A stretch of DNA of 64,000 nucleotides from assembly GCF_002074055.1 (NCBI RefSeq), contig NZ_CP014619.1, positions 930,001 through 994,000 of the forward strand. The letters are read 5' to 3'. Source of the DNA: Frondihabitans sp. 762G35. GTDB taxonomy: Bacteria > Actinomycetota > Actinomycetes > Actinomycetales > Microbacteriaceae. How positions within the stretch are numbered: the stretch's first letter is position 1; every line of letters begins with the position of its first letter. Below are positions 18,394-26,559 of the stretch, in pieces. The position numbers and the translations under genes were made by a program. The notes beneath the pieces were generated by a model. It searched no databases. It saw only the letters and a list, made by a program, of their open reading frames with translations, and had not been told where the DNA came from.

Positions 18394-20510
18394 GGGGTCT
18401 CCTCGACCGCGGCACGGAGGACGAGGATCGAGCGCCCGGCCACGGGGAGGCTCTCGCCTGCCCGGAGCGCGTCGGCGGGCTTGAGGGAGGTCGTCGTGGT
18501 GTCGATGACCACCTCCCAGCACTCGGCGTACTCGTCGGACGGGAGGGTGAAGGCGACGACGTCGTCGTGCGCGTTGAAATAGACGACGAAGTTGACGTCG
18601 GTGACGCGGCCGCCGCGCTTGTCGCGACCGTGGATGCCGTTGCCGTTGAGGAACATGCCGATGGACCGGCCGAAGCCGCTGTCCCACTCGTCGGCGGTCA
18701 TCGACTCGCCTTCGGGCGTCAGCCACACGATGTCGGGCAGGGGGTCGCCCTCCCCGCGCCGGACGTTCCGCCCGTCGAAGTAGCTCTGGCGTCGGAACGT
18801 CGGGTGCTCCCGACGCAGACGGATGAGGTCGGTGGTGAAGTGGACGAGGTCGGCGTCGGCGGTCTCCCAGTCGACCCAGCTCAGCTCGTTGTCCTGCGCG
18901 TAGGTGTTGTTGTTGCCCTGCTGGGTGCGCCCCAGCTCGTCTCCGTGGAGGAGCATCGGCACGCCCTGGCTGAGCAGGAGCGTCGCGAGGAAGTTGCGCA
19001 CGCGCTGCTGCCGGAGCGCCACGATCTCGACGTCGGTCGTCGGCCCCTCGACGCCGGAGTTCCAGGAGCGGTTGTGGCTCTCGCCGTCGTTCCCGTTCTC
19101 GCCGTTGGCGTCGTTCTGCTTCTCGTTGTAGGAGACGAGGTCGCGCATCGTGAAGCCGTCGTGCGCGGTGACGAAGTTGATCGAGGCGACCGGTCGGCGG
19201 CCGTCGCGCTCGTAGAGGTCGGCGGAACCCGTGATCCTGCTCGCGAACTCGCCCAGGGTGGCGGGCTCTCCGCGCCAGAAGTCGCGCACCGTGTCGCGGT
19301 ACTTGCCGTTCCACTCGGTCCACTGCGGGGGGAAGTTGCCCACCTGGTAGCCGCCGGGCCCGACGTCCCACGGCTCGGCGATCAGCTTCACCTGCGAGAC
19401 GATGGGATCCTGCTGCACGAGCTCGAAGAAGGTCGACAGGCGGTCGACCTCGTAGAACTCCCGCGCCAGGGAGGCGGCCAGGTCGAAGCGGAACCCGTCG
19501 ACGTGCATCTCGGTGACCCAGTAGCGCAGGGAGTCCATGATGAGCTGGAGCGAGTGCGGGTGGCGCACGTTCAGGCTGTTACCGGTGCCCGTGTAGTCCA
19601 TGTAGTACTGCTGGTCGTCCTCGACCAGGCGATAGTAGGCCGCGTTGTCGATCCCCTTGAACGACAGGGTGGGGCCCAGGTGATTGCCCTCCGCCGTGTG
19701 GTTGTAGACGACGTCGATGATGACCTCGATGCCGGCCTCGTGGAGCACCCGCACCATCGTCTTGAACTCCTGCACCTGCTGACCGTGGTCGAGCACGGAG
19801 CTGTACTGCTGGTGCGGTGCGAAGAACCCGATGGAGTTGTAACCCCAGTAGTTGCGGAGGCCCTTCTCGAGCAGGGTGTTGTCCTGCACGAACTGGTGGA
19901 CCGGCATGAGCTCGATGGCGGTCACGCCGAGGCCCTTGAGGTGGTCGATGATCGCAGGATGCGCGACACCGGCGTAGGTGCCCCGCTGCTCCTCCGGGAT
20001 GTCGGGGTGCGTCTGGGTGAGGCCCTTCACGTGCGCCTCGTAGATGATCGACTCGTCGTAGCTGTACTTCGGCGGGCGGTCGCCCTGCCAGTCGAAGAAC
20101 GGGTTGATGACGACGCCCATCATCATGTGGGGCGCGCTGTCTTTGTCGTTGCGGGAATCGGGCGCGCCGAAGTTGTACGCGAAGAGCGCCTCGTCCCAAT
20201 CGATCTCGCCGCTCGTCGCCTTCGCGTAGGGGTCGAGGAGCAGCTTGTTGGGGTTCGCGCGCAGGCCGGCGGCGGGGTCGTACGGCCCGTGCACGCGGTA
20301 GCCGTAGCGCTGCCCCGGCTGGACGCTCGGCAGATAGGCGTGCCAGACGTAGGCGTCGACCTCGACCAGGTCGACTCGCGTCTCGACTCCGTCGTCGTCG
20401 AACAGGCACAACTGCACCAGCTCGGCGGCTTCGCTGTAGATCGCGAAGTTCGTTCCGCTGCCGTCGTAGTTGGCGCCCAAGGGATACGGGTTGCCGGGCC
20501 AGGTGATCAT
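18390..20510 (-). CDS. treX: Glycogen debranching enzyme
   Basis: The product has 706 residues. It is a GH13 isoamylase-type enzyme that removes alpha-1,6 branches of glycogen to supply linear chains to TreY. An N-terminal domain (about 1-150, beginning [19 protein letters not shown]) precedes the barrel with [28 protein letters not shown] (nucleophile Asp), [20 protein letters not shown] (acid Glu) and [14 protein letters not shown] stands 4-5 nt before the ATG at 20510. It is the first gene of the trehalose operon, divergent from the epimerase gene; a possible -10 (TAGGCT) lies at 20535-20540. Confidence 0.95.
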   Translation of the reverse strand: MITWPGNPYPLGANYDGSGTNFAIYSEAAELVQLCLFDDDGVETRVDLVEVDAYVWHAYLPSVQPGQRYGYRVHGPYDPAAGLRANPNKLLLDPYAKATSGEIDWDEALFAYNFGAPDSRNDKDSAPHMMMGVVINPFFDWQGDRPPKYSYDESIIYEAHVKGLTQTHPDIPEEQRGTYAGVAHPAIIDHLKGLGVTAIELMPVHQFVQDNTLLEKGLRNYWGYNSIGFFAPHQQYSSVLDHGQQVQEFKTMVRVLHEAGIEVIIDVVYNHTAEGNHLGPTLSFKGIDNAAYYRLVEDDQQYYMDYTGTGNSLNVRHPHSLQLIMDSLRYWVTEMHVDGFRFDLAASLAREFYEVDRLSTFFELVQQDPIVSQVKLIAEPWDVGPGGYQVGNFPPQWTEWNGKYRDTVRDFWRGEPATLGEFASRITGSADLYERDGRRPVASINFVTAHDGFTMRDLVSYNEKQNDANGENGNDGESHNRSWNSGVEGPTTDVEIVALRQQRVRNFLATLLLSQGVPMLLHGDELGRTQQGNNNTYAQDNELSWVDWETADADLVHFTTDLIRLRREHPTFRRQSYFDGRNVRRGEGDPLPDIVWLTPEGESMTADEWDSGFGRSIGMFLNGNGIHGRDKRGGRVTDVNFVVYFNAHDDVVAFTLPSDEYAECWEVVIDTTTTSLKPADALRAGESLPVAGRSILVLRAAVEETP

Positions 20511-20615
20511 CGAACCTCCGTCAGGACTCGCTCCAGCCTAGGGGCAGGCGCTGACCGCGGTTCCGGACGGGGTACGGCCTGTGGAGAACTCGGGCGGGGT
20601 CGGCTCCGTCCGGCG

Positions 20616-20681
20616 TACTCTCGCCGCATGAACCTCCTCGCCCCCGCTCCGATCCATCCCAGCAGGGTCGTCGTCTCGTGA
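20616..20681 (+). promoter_or_regulatory. Leaderless 17-codon leader ORF coupled to the epimerase gene
   Basis: TACTCT at 20616-20621 is followed after 6 nt by ATG (20628), the spacing seen at leaderless genes here. This opens a 17-residue ORF (MNLLAPAPIHPSRVVVS). Its TGA (20679-20681) overlaps the GTG start (20678-20680) of the epimerase gene, which itself has no good ribosome binding site. Translation of the leader probably delivers ribosomes to the main gene. The peptide shows no run of a single amino acid codon that would suggest classical attenuation. Confidence 0.55.
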
Positions 20682-21643
20682 AGGTCGTCGTCATCGGCGC
20701 CACCGGTCACGTCGGCGGCTACCTCGTCCCGCGGCTGGTCCGCGCCGGCCACCACGTCGTGGCCGTCACGCGCGGCCCGAGCGAGCCCTATCGCTCCGAC
20801 GCCGCCTGGGGCGTCGTGGAGAGGGTGTTCCTCGACCGGGAGGCCGGCGACGCCGCCGGCACGTTCGCCGGGGCGGTCGCCGCCCTCGACGCCGACGTCG
20901 TGATCGACATGGTCTGCTTCACGAGGTCCTCGGCGGAGCAGCTCGTCGACGCGCTGCGGGGGCGCGTGTCGCTCCTCGTCCACTGCGGAACGGTCTGGGT
21001 TCACGGCCCCGCCACCGAGGTGCCCATCACCGAGGAGGCGATCCGGACCCCGTTCGGCGAGTACGGCACCGGCAAGGCCGAGATCGAGGAGCTCCTGCTG
21101 CGGGAGTCCCGGTCGACGGGCGGCCTGCGCTCCGTCGTCCTCCACCCCGGCCACATCACGGGCCCCGGCTGGCCGATGATCAACCCTCAGGGCAACCTCG
21201 ACCTCGAGGTGTGGCGTCGCCTGGCCTCGGGCGAGGAGGTGATCCTGCCCGGCTTCGGCCTCGAGACGTTCCACCACGTCCACGCCGACGACGTGGCGCA
21301 GGCCTTCCAGCTCGCGATCGAGCGCCAGAGCGAGGCGGTGGGCAACAGCTTCCACGTCGTCTCCGAGCGGGCGGTCACCTCGCGCGGCCTGGCCGAGGGC
21401 ATCGCCCGGTGGTACGGGCAGGAGGCACGGCTCCGCTTCGTCCCGTTCGACGAGTTCGCCGCGACCCTCTCCGAGGACGACGCCGAGGTGTCCCTCGCCC
21501 ACCTCTCCCGCAGCCACTCGATGTCGATCGAGAAGGCGCGCCGGCTTCTCGGGTACGCGCCGCGATTCAGCACGCTGGAGGCGGTCCAGGAGGGCCTGGC
21601 ATGGCTCGCGGCCGACGGGAGGCTCGCTGGCCCGGTCGCCTGA
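20678..21643 (+). CDS. NAD-dependent epimerase/dehydratase family protein
   Basis: The product has 321 residues. It is an extended SDR with the N-terminal Rossmann motif VIGATGHVGGYL and the segment LDADVVIDMVCFT. The usual YxxxK region appears as GEYGTGKAEIE, followed by VVLHPGHITGPGW and a C-terminal substrate domain (HVHADDVAQAFQLA). It likely acts on a nucleotide sugar or a related compound; the substrate cannot be told. The GTG start at 20678 fits the Rossmann N-terminus and is translationally coupled to a leader ORF. Confidence 0.85.
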   Translation: MKVVVIGATGHVGGYLVPRLVRAGHHVVAVTRGPSEPYRSDAAWGVVERVFLDREAGDAAGTFAGAVAALDADVVIDMVCFTRSSAEQLVDALRGRVSLLVHCGTVWVHGPATEVPITEEAIRTPFGEYGTGKAEIEELLLRESRSTGGLRSVVLHPGHITGPGWPMINPQGNLDLEVWRRLASGEEVILPGFGLETFHHVHADDVAQAFQLAIERQSEAVGNSFHVVSERAVTSRGLAEGIARWYGQEARLRFVPFDEFAATLSEDDAEVSLAHLSRSHSMSIEKARRLLGYAPRFSTLEAVQEGLAWLAADGRLAGPVA

Positions 21644-21650
21644 TCGGCAC

Positions 21651-21656
21651 TATGCT
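21651..21656 (+). promoter_or_regulatory. -10 box of the thiamine-uptake operon
   Basis: TATGCT lies just before the aptamer and would place the transcript start at about 21663. No convincing -35 is seen. Confidence 0.4.
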
Positions 21657-21665
21657 CATCCGCAC

Positions 21666-21754
21666 AACACACGGGAGTCCGGTGAGCCGGGCTGAGAGGA
21701 AGCGAACCACGCTTCGACCGTCGAACCTGATCTGGGTCATGCCAGCGCAGGGAG
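21666..21754 (+). promoter_or_regulatory. TPP riboswitch (THI element)
   Basis: The conserved cores are present in order: ACGGGAG (from 21671), GGTGAGCCGGGCTGAGAGG including the pyrimidine-sensing CTGAGA, then GAACCTGATCTGGGTCATGCCAGCGCAGGG. The Shine-Dalgarno sequence GGAGGAG (21751-21757) of the next gene overlaps the 3' end of the aptamer. I therefore infer that thiamine pyrophosphate represses translation initiation of ykoE. Confidence 0.95.
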
Positions 21755-21763
21755 GAGAACATC

Positions 21764-22396
21764 ATGGCTGTGTCCACGCCGTCCGAAATCATCCGGGAGT
21801 CGTCGTCGGCTCGTCCGCCTCGTCGCTGGCGCGTCGTCGACATCGTCGTCGCCAGCGTCCTCGGGGTCGCCGCCGGGGTCGTCTTCTGGGCCTGGGGCCT
21901 CGCCTGGACCCCGCTCAGCACCCTTCTCGCCTTCTCGCCGGGTCTCGAGGGGCTCCTCTCGGGGGGCTGGCTCTTCGCCGGGGTCCTGGGCGGGCTCGTC
22001 ATCCGCAAGCCCGGTGCCGCGCTCTACACCGAGGTCGTCGCCGCCGTGGTCTCGATGCTCGTCGGCACCCAGTGGGGCTTCTCGACACTGATCTGGGGCA
22101 TCCTCGAGGGCCTCGGCGCGGAGATCGTCCTGGCGCTCTTTCTCTACCGCCACTGGCGCCTCGGCGTCGCGCTCCTCGCGGGTGCGGGCGCCGGACTCGT
22201 GACGGGTCTCCTCGACACGAACTTCTCCAGCGTCGCCGCATACGCCCCCGAGTTCAAGGCGATCTACATCGTCTCGAGCGTCGTCTCCGGCGTCGTCGTC
22301 GCGGGCCTGCTCTCGTGGCTGGCCGTCCGCGGCCTCGCACGCACCGGCGCGCTCAGCCGCTTCGCCTCGGGGCGCAGCGTCCAGACCCGGGTCTGA
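21764..22396 (+). CDS. ykoE: ECF transporter S component for HMP/thiamine
   Basis: The product has 210 residues. It is a membrane protein with five to six helices, including RVVDIVVASVLGVAAGVVFWAWGL and the GTQWGFSTLIWGILEGLGAEIV segment typical of YkoE. It is the substrate-binding subunit of an energy-coupling-factor importer for the thiamine precursor hydroxymethylpyrimidine or thiamine. The assignment is strongly supported by the TPP riboswitch immediately upstream and by the double-ATPase YkoD and YkoC genes immediately downstream (1-nt spacing). Confidence 0.92.
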   Translation: MAVSTPSEIIRESSSARPPRRWRVVDIVVASVLGVAAGVVFWAWGLAWTPLSTLLAFSPGLEGLLSGGWLFAGVLGGLVIRKPGAALYTEVVAAVVSMLVGTQWGFSTLIWGILEGLGAEIVLALFLYRHWRLGVALLAGAGAGLVTGLLDTNFSSVAAYAPEFKAIYIVSSVVSGVVVAGLLSWLAVRGLARTGALSRFASGRSVQTRV

Positions 22397-22397
22397 C

Positions 22398-23870
22398 GTG
22401 GCTCCTGCCGAGGGCGCCCGGATCCGGGCGCGCGGCTGGTCCTGGCGCCACGCGGGTCGGCTGCGACCGGCCGTCTCCGAGCTCGACCTCGACGTCGCGC
22501 CGGGGGAGCGGATCCTGCTGCTCGGAGCCTCCGGGGCCGGCAAGTCGACCCTGCTCGCAGGCCTCGCCGGCGTGCTCGGCGGCGATGACGAGGGCGACGC
22601 CACGGGGGAGCTCACGGTCGACGGGGCGCACCCGGCCGACCGGCGCGGCCGTGTCGGGCTCGTGCTGCAGGATCCCGACTCCCAGGTCGTTCTCGCGCGC
22701 GTCGGCGACGACGTGGCGTTCGGTCCGGAGAACCTCGGCGTACCGCGCGAGGAGATCTGGCGTCGCGTCGCGGAGTCCCTCGAGGCGGTCGGGCTCGAGC
22801 TGCCGCTCGACGCGTCGACCTCCGCCCTCAGCGGCGGACAGAAGCAGCGGCTCGCCCTCGCAGGGGCGCTGGCCATGCGGCCGGGGCTCCTGCTGCTCGA
22901 CGAGCCGACCGCGAACCTCGACCCTCAGGGCGTCGAGGAGGTGCGCGACGCCGTCGGTCGCGTCGTCGCCTCGACGGGGGCGACCCTCGTCGTGGTCGAG
23001 CACCGCGTCTCGGTCTGGCTGCCCTTCGTCGACCGGGTCGTCGTCCTCGCCGCCGGCGGTGGCGTGCTCGCCGACGGGCCGCCGTCGAACGTGCTCGCGG
23101 CCCAGGGTGCGGCCCTCCGGGAGGCGGGGGTCTGGGTGCCCGGCGTCGAACCCCTCCGCCCGCGAAGGAGCGGCGCGTCGCCGGGCGACCTCCTGCTGAG
23201 CGCCGAGAAGCTCTCGGTCGGACGCCGGTCGGGCTCAGCCGTCGCCCGCGGCATCGACGCGCGCGTCGCGGCCGGGCGGCTCCTCGGGATCGCCGGGCCG
23301 AACGGCGCCGGCAAGTCGACCCTCGCGCTGACCCTCGCGGGGCTCCTGGCGCCCGTCGACGGCCGGCTCCTGGCGCACCCCGCGCTCGCCGGGGACGCGG
23401 GACCGACCCCGTCGCGCTGGCGCTCGCGGCAGCTCCTCACCCGCATCGGAACGGTCTTCCAGGACCCGGAGCATCAGTTCCTCGCGTCGACGGTCCGCGC
23501 GGAACTCGCCGTCGGGCCCCGCGCACTCGGCCTCGGCCCCGACGAGGAGAGCGCCCGCGTCGACGGACTCCTCGACCGGCTCCGGCTCGACCACCTCGCC
23601 GGCGCCAACCCGTTCACCCTCTCCGGGGGCGAGAAGCGGCGACTGTCGGTCGCGACGGTCCTCGCGTCGAGGCCGCGGCTCCTGGTGCTCGACGAACCCA
23701 CCTTCGGGCAGGATGCCCGGACCTGGCGCGAACTCGTCGCGCTCCTCGCCGCCCTGCTCGACGAGGGCAGCGCCGTCGTCGCCGTCACGCACGACGCCGA
23801 CTTCCTCGACGCGCTCGCCGACGACGTGCTCCGCATCGGGGCCGGCGACACCGCGGAGGTCCGCCCGTGA
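22398..23870 (+). CDS. ykoD: ECF transporter ATPase, two fused ABC domains
   Basis: The product has 490 residues and contains two complete ABC ATPase domains. The first has GASGAGKST, LSGGQKQRL and LLLLDEPT; the second has GPNGAGKST, LSGGEKRRL and LLVLDEPT. The fused form is characteristic of YkoD and energises uptake through YkoC and YkoE at the inner face of the membrane. The GTG start at 22398 follows the ykoE stop codon by 1 nt, and the stop overlaps the ykoC start (GTGA). Confidence 0.93.
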   Translation: MAPAEGARIRARGWSWRHAGRLRPAVSELDLDVAPGERILLLGASGAGKSTLLAGLAGVLGGDDEGDATGELTVDGAHPADRRGRVGLVLQDPDSQVVLARVGDDVAFGPENLGVPREEIWRRVAESLEAVGLELPLDASTSALSGGQKQRLALAGALAMRPGLLLLDEPTANLDPQGVEEVRDAVGRVVASTGATLVVVEHRVSVWLPFVDRVVVLAAGGGVLADGPPSNVLAAQGAALREAGVWVPGVEPLRPRRSGASPGDLLLSAEKLSVGRRSGSAVARGIDARVAAGRLLGIAGPNGAGKSTLALTLAGLLAPVDGRLLAHPALAGDAGPTPSRWRSRQLLTRIGTVFQDPEHQFLASTVRAELAVGPRALGLGPDEESARVDGLLDRLRLDHLAGANPFTLSGGEKRRLSVATVLASRPRLLVLDEPTFGQDARTWRELVALLAALLDEGSAVVAVTHDADFLDALADDVLRIGAGDTAEVRP

Positions 23871-24661
23871 CCGTCCTCGCACCCGTGACGGGCACCGGGG
23901 TCGTGTCGCGGATCAACCCCGTCGCGAAGCTGCTGGCCGCGGTCGTGCTGAGCCTGTCGCTCCTGCTCTCCATCGACTGGGTGTCGGCGGGGGTCGCGCT
24001 CGCCCTCGAAGCGGTCCTCCTGGGCTGGTCGGGTCTCACGGCCGGGCAGTTCTGGCGCCGCACCCTGCCGCTCTGGATCGCCTCGCCGGCGGCCGTCGTG
24101 GCCACGTCGCTCTACGGGCAGGATGGGGGCGCCACCCTCTGGCGCCTCGGCTTCGTCACGGTCACCGAGGGTTCCGTCGCCCTCGCCTTCGCGATCGGAC
24201 TCCGCGTGCTCGCCGTGGGCATCCCCGGCATCGTCCTGTTCGCGACGACCGACCCGACCGACCTCGCGGACGGCCTCGGGCAGGTGCTCCGGCTGCCGGC
24301 CCGCTTCGTCCTCGGCGGACTGGCCGGGATCCGTCTTGTCGGGCTGTTCCTCGACGACTGGCGTCAGCTCGGCCTCGCGCGCCGAGCCCGAGGTGTGGCC
24401 GACTCGGGCGGCCCGATCGGCGCGCTCCGCCGCTTCGCGGGAATGGCGTTCGCCCTGCTCGTCCTCTCCGTGCGCCGCGGGAGCAAGCTCGCGACCGCGA
24501 TGGAGGCGAAGGGGTTCGGATCGGATGCCCCGCGCACCTGGGCGCGGCCCTCGCGCTTCGGACGTCGCGAGGTGCTCCTCGTCCTCGTCGGCGTGGTCAT
24601 CGCCGCCGTGTCGATCACCGTCGCCGTGGGAGCCGGGACGTGGCGGTTCGTCCTTGCCTGA
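23867..24661 (+). CDS. ykoC: ECF transporter T component
   Basis: The product has 264 residues and about five transmembrane helices. It belongs to the CbiQ/EcfT family, with the Ala-Arg-Gly coupling motif region near LGLARRARGVADSGG and a second in KLATAMEAKGFGSDAPRTW, which contact the ATPase domains. It works with YkoD and YkoE as the membrane scaffold. GTG overlaps the ykoD stop codon by 4 nt. Like the other subunits, it should be controlled by the TPP riboswitch upstream of ykoE. Confidence 0.92.
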   Translation: MTVLAPVTGTGVVSRINPVAKLLAAVVLSLSLLLSIDWVSAGVALALEAVLLGWSGLTAGQFWRRTLPLWIASPAAVVATSLYGQDGGATLWRLGFVTVTEGSVALAFAIGLRVLAVGIPGIVLFATTDPTDLADGLGQVLRLPARFVLGGLAGIRLVGLFLDDWRQLGLARRARGVADSGGPIGALRRFAGMAFALLVLSVRRGSKLATAMEAKGFGSDAPRTWARPSRFGRREVLLVLVGVVIAAVSITVAVGAGTWRFVLA

Positions 24662-25223
24662 GGCGTCGGCCACGGGCTCCGGCCGTGCCGCGATCATCGA
24701 GGAGCTCGCCGGGCGCGCGCAGGTCGCCGGACGACGCACGGTCGTCCTCGTCGACGGCCGATCGGGCTCGGGCAAGACCACGCTGGGCACGGCCCTCGCC
24801 GAGGCGCTCGACGCGCAGTACGTCGGGCTGGACGACGTGTACCCGGGCTGGAACGGTCTCGAGACGGCTGCAGGATGCGTGGCCCCGGGCATCCTGCGAG
24901 CCGACCGGCCGGGCTATCGGCGCTGGGACTGGGAGCGCGGCGCGCCCTCCTCGTGGCGGTCGCTCGACTCCGCGAGGGCGATCGTGGTCGAGGGGGCGGG
25001 CTCGCTCACGCCGGCCGCCGCCCCGCTCGCCACGCTCCGCGTGTGGCTCGACCTCGACGAGCCGACGCGTCGGGAGCGGGCGCTCGCGCGGGACGGCGAC
25101 TCCTACGCGCCCTGGTGGGAGATCTGGGCCGCGCAGGAGGAGGCGCACCTCGCGGCGAACGACCCCCGGGCGCTGGCGGATGTCGTCGTCGACGTGTCGA
25201 CGGGCCTCGTCGTCAGACGCTGA
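24654..25223 (+). CDS. P-loop kinase, uridine kinase-like
   Basis: The product has 189 residues. The Walker A motif GRSGSGKTT is preceded by VVLVDG, with DDVYPGWNGLE and AIVVEGAGSLT further on, a pattern seen in uridine kinase-like small-molecule kinases. The likely start is the TTG at 24654, inside the last codons of ykoC (8-nt overlap), because no ATG or GTG exists in frame nearby. This means the gene is coupled to the thiamine-uptake operon. A role in phosphorylating an imported precursor is only an inference from position; housekeeping nucleoside kinase is the alternative. Confidence 0.75.
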   Translation: MPEASATGSGRAAIIEELAGRAQVAGRRTVVLVDGRSGSGKTTLGTALAEALDAQYVGLDDVYPGWNGLETAAGCVAPGILRADRPGYRRWDWERGAPSSWRSLDSARAIVVEGAGSLTPAAAPLATLRVWLDLDEPTRRERALARDGDSYAPWWEIWAAQEEAHLAANDPRALADVVVDVSTGLVVRR

Positions 25224-25235
25224 CGGAGAGGCGGC

Positions 25236-25586
25236 TCAGGCCCAGCCGAGCTCGTGCAGCTTGTCGTCGTCGAACCCGTAGTAGTGGCCGATCTCGTGGA
25301 CCAGCGTCACGTGGATCTCGTCCTTCAGCTCGTCGAGGTCGGCGCAGGCGGCCAGGTGCGGCTCGCGGTACAGGATGATGCGGTCGGGCAGCTCGCCGAA
25401 GCCGTAGGTTCCGCGGTCGGTGAGGTTGATGCCGTCGTAGAGGCCGAGGAGGTCGAGGGAGCCGTCCTCCGGGCGGTCCTCGGTGACGAAGGCGACGTTC
25501 TCGAGGCCGTCGAGCATGTCGTCGGGGAGGAGGTCGAGCTCGTCGATGACGAGGCGCTCGAACTCGTCCGCACTGATCCCATCCAC
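25236..25586 (-). CDS. Zincin-like metallopeptidase family protein
   Basis: The product has 116 residues. The zinc motif is H97-E98-I-G-H101 followed by YYGF, and the segment GLENVAFVTEDRPED with YREPHL is typical of the small bacterial family once annotated as UPF0054-like acidic metallopeptidases. It is cytoplasmic, with no signal peptide. The GTG start at 25586 lies 6 nt after CAGAGT, the same weak -10 variant as at the DUF2461 gene. Longer in-frame starts would add a Pro/Arg-rich extension with no homology. Proteolytic activity is not established for the family. Confidence 0.8.
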   Translation of the reverse strand: MDGISADEFERLVIDELDLLPDDMLDGLENVAFVTEDRPEDGSLDLLGLYDGINLTDRGTYGFGELPDRIILYREPHLAACADLDELKDEIHVTLVHEIGHYYGFDDDKLHELGWA

Positions 25587-25633
25587 GGGGACACTCTGGC
25601 ATGCGCCGCTGGGCTCCGGCCCTGGAGGTGCGT

Positions 25634-25688
25634 GAGACTCCACGAAATACGGGTTCTCGAGAAGGTGAGTGGCGTGTCGTGGAGTCTC
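25634..25688. repeat. Palindromic element related to the 93-bp array at 54.9-55.2 kb
   Basis: GAGACTCCACGA (25634-25645) and TCGTGGAGTCTC (25677-25688) are perfect 12-bp arms around a 31-nt centre. The centre contains TTCTCGAGAA, a palindrome of its own. The same arms delimit the last unit of the tandem array near 55.16 kb. Confidence 0.6.
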
Positions 25689-25732
25689 GGCGGGACGGGC
25701 GCGCGGCGGGCGCGCGGCCGGCGCAGGACACG

Positions 25733-25767
25733 CGAAAGGCCCCACCCCATCGGGGTGGGGCCTTTCG
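25733..25767. terminator. Strong terminator downstream of tRNA-His
   Basis: A perfect inverted repeat of at least 14 bp (AAAGGCCCCACCCC / GGGGTGGGGCCTTT) has a 3-nt loop. It extends to 16 bp with the flanking CG and, with its A and T tracts, can act in both directions. Confidence 0.85.
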
Positions 25768-25773
25768 ACTCCG

Positions 25774-25847
25774 GGTGAGTAACGGGGCTTGAACCCGCGG
25801 CCTCCTAGACCACAACCAGGCGCTCTACCAGCTGAGCTATACCCACC
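25774..25847 (-). tRNA. tRNA-His(GTG)
   Basis: The cloverleaf is complete: acceptor GTGGGTA/TACTCAC with the His-specific extra G-1 (25847) opposite C73, D-stem GCTC/GAGC, anticodon loop TTGTGGT (anticodon GTG), and T-arm CGGGTTCAAGCCCCG. CCA is not encoded. It lies downstream of the oligoribonuclease gene on the same strand. Confidence 0.95.
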
Positions 25848-25895
25848 ATGCGGCTCCGAACTGGGCGAGCAGAACGGAGCAACCAGAGAAGTCTA

Positions 25896-26513
25896 TTACA
25901 GTCTGGAGGCCCATTTGTTCACGACGGCCTTCGAGATCTCCTGGACCTCCTCCGTCGAGGGGCCGGGCTCGCCCACGAAGCCGGCCAGACGGTAGTACTC
26001 GAGCTCCCGGATCGACTCGAGGATGTCGGCGAGGGCGCGGTGGCCGCCGTTCTTGGCGGGGGCGTTGAAGTAGACCCGGGGGAACCAGCGTCGCGCCAGC
26101 TCCTTGATCGAGGAGACGTCGATGCTCCGGTAGTGCAGGTGCTGGTCGACGCGAGGCATGTACTTCGCCAGGAAGGCTCGGTCGGTGCCGATGGTGTTGC
26201 CCGCGATGGGGGCCTGCTGGCCCTCCGGGACGTGGGCGATGATGTAGTTGAGCACCTCGTACTCGGCCTCCGCGAGTCCGACACCGTTGGGGATCTCCGT
26301 CAGGAGCCCCGAGCTGGTGTGCATCTGCGTGACGAAGTCGCCCATGTTGTCGAGCGCGGTCTGGTCGGGCTTGATGACGATGTCGAAACCCTCGTGCACG
26401 GGCTCGAGGTCGAAGTCGGTGATGACCACGGCCACCTCGACCAGTTCGTCGATGCCGAGGTCGAGCCCGGTCATCTCGCAGTCGATCCAGACCAGTCTGT
26501 CGCTTGATGCCAT
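25896..26513 (-). CDS. orn: Oligoribonuclease
   Basis: The product has 205 residues. It is a DEDDh-type 3'-5' exonuclease that degrades 2-5-nt RNAs, including pGpG, in the cytoplasm. Visible motifs are WIDCEMTGLD (D11, E13), GNTIGTDRAFLAKYMP and the HRALADILESI segment with the catalytic His and Asp. Length is typical. The start is fixed by TAGACT on the minus strand (26520-26525), 6 nt before the ATG, a leaderless arrangement. tRNA-His follows 49 nt downstream. Confidence 0.95.
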   Translation of the reverse strand: MASSDRLVWIDCEMTGLDLGIDELVEVAVVITDFDLEPVHEGFDIVIKPDQTALDNMGDFVTQMHTSSGLLTEIPNGVGLAEAEYEVLNYIIAHVPEGQQAPIAGNTIGTDRAFLAKYMPRVDQHLHYRSIDVSSIKELARRWFPRVYFNAPAKNGGHRALADILESIRELEYYRLAGFVGEPGPSTEEVQEISKAVVNKWASRL

Positions 26514-26559
26514 GCGGTGAGTCTAGCGGCGCGACCCTCGTCGCCCGGGGGCCGGTCGC

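Noticed and set aside
15916-18582. A very long open frame on the plus strand opposite treY and treZ
   Set aside because: It is antisense to well-recognised enzymes, has an Arg/Gly/Val/Asp composition typical of GC-rich shadow frames, and shows no domain. Similar long antisense frames opposite GH42, PepN and the glycosyltransferases were dropped for the same reason.
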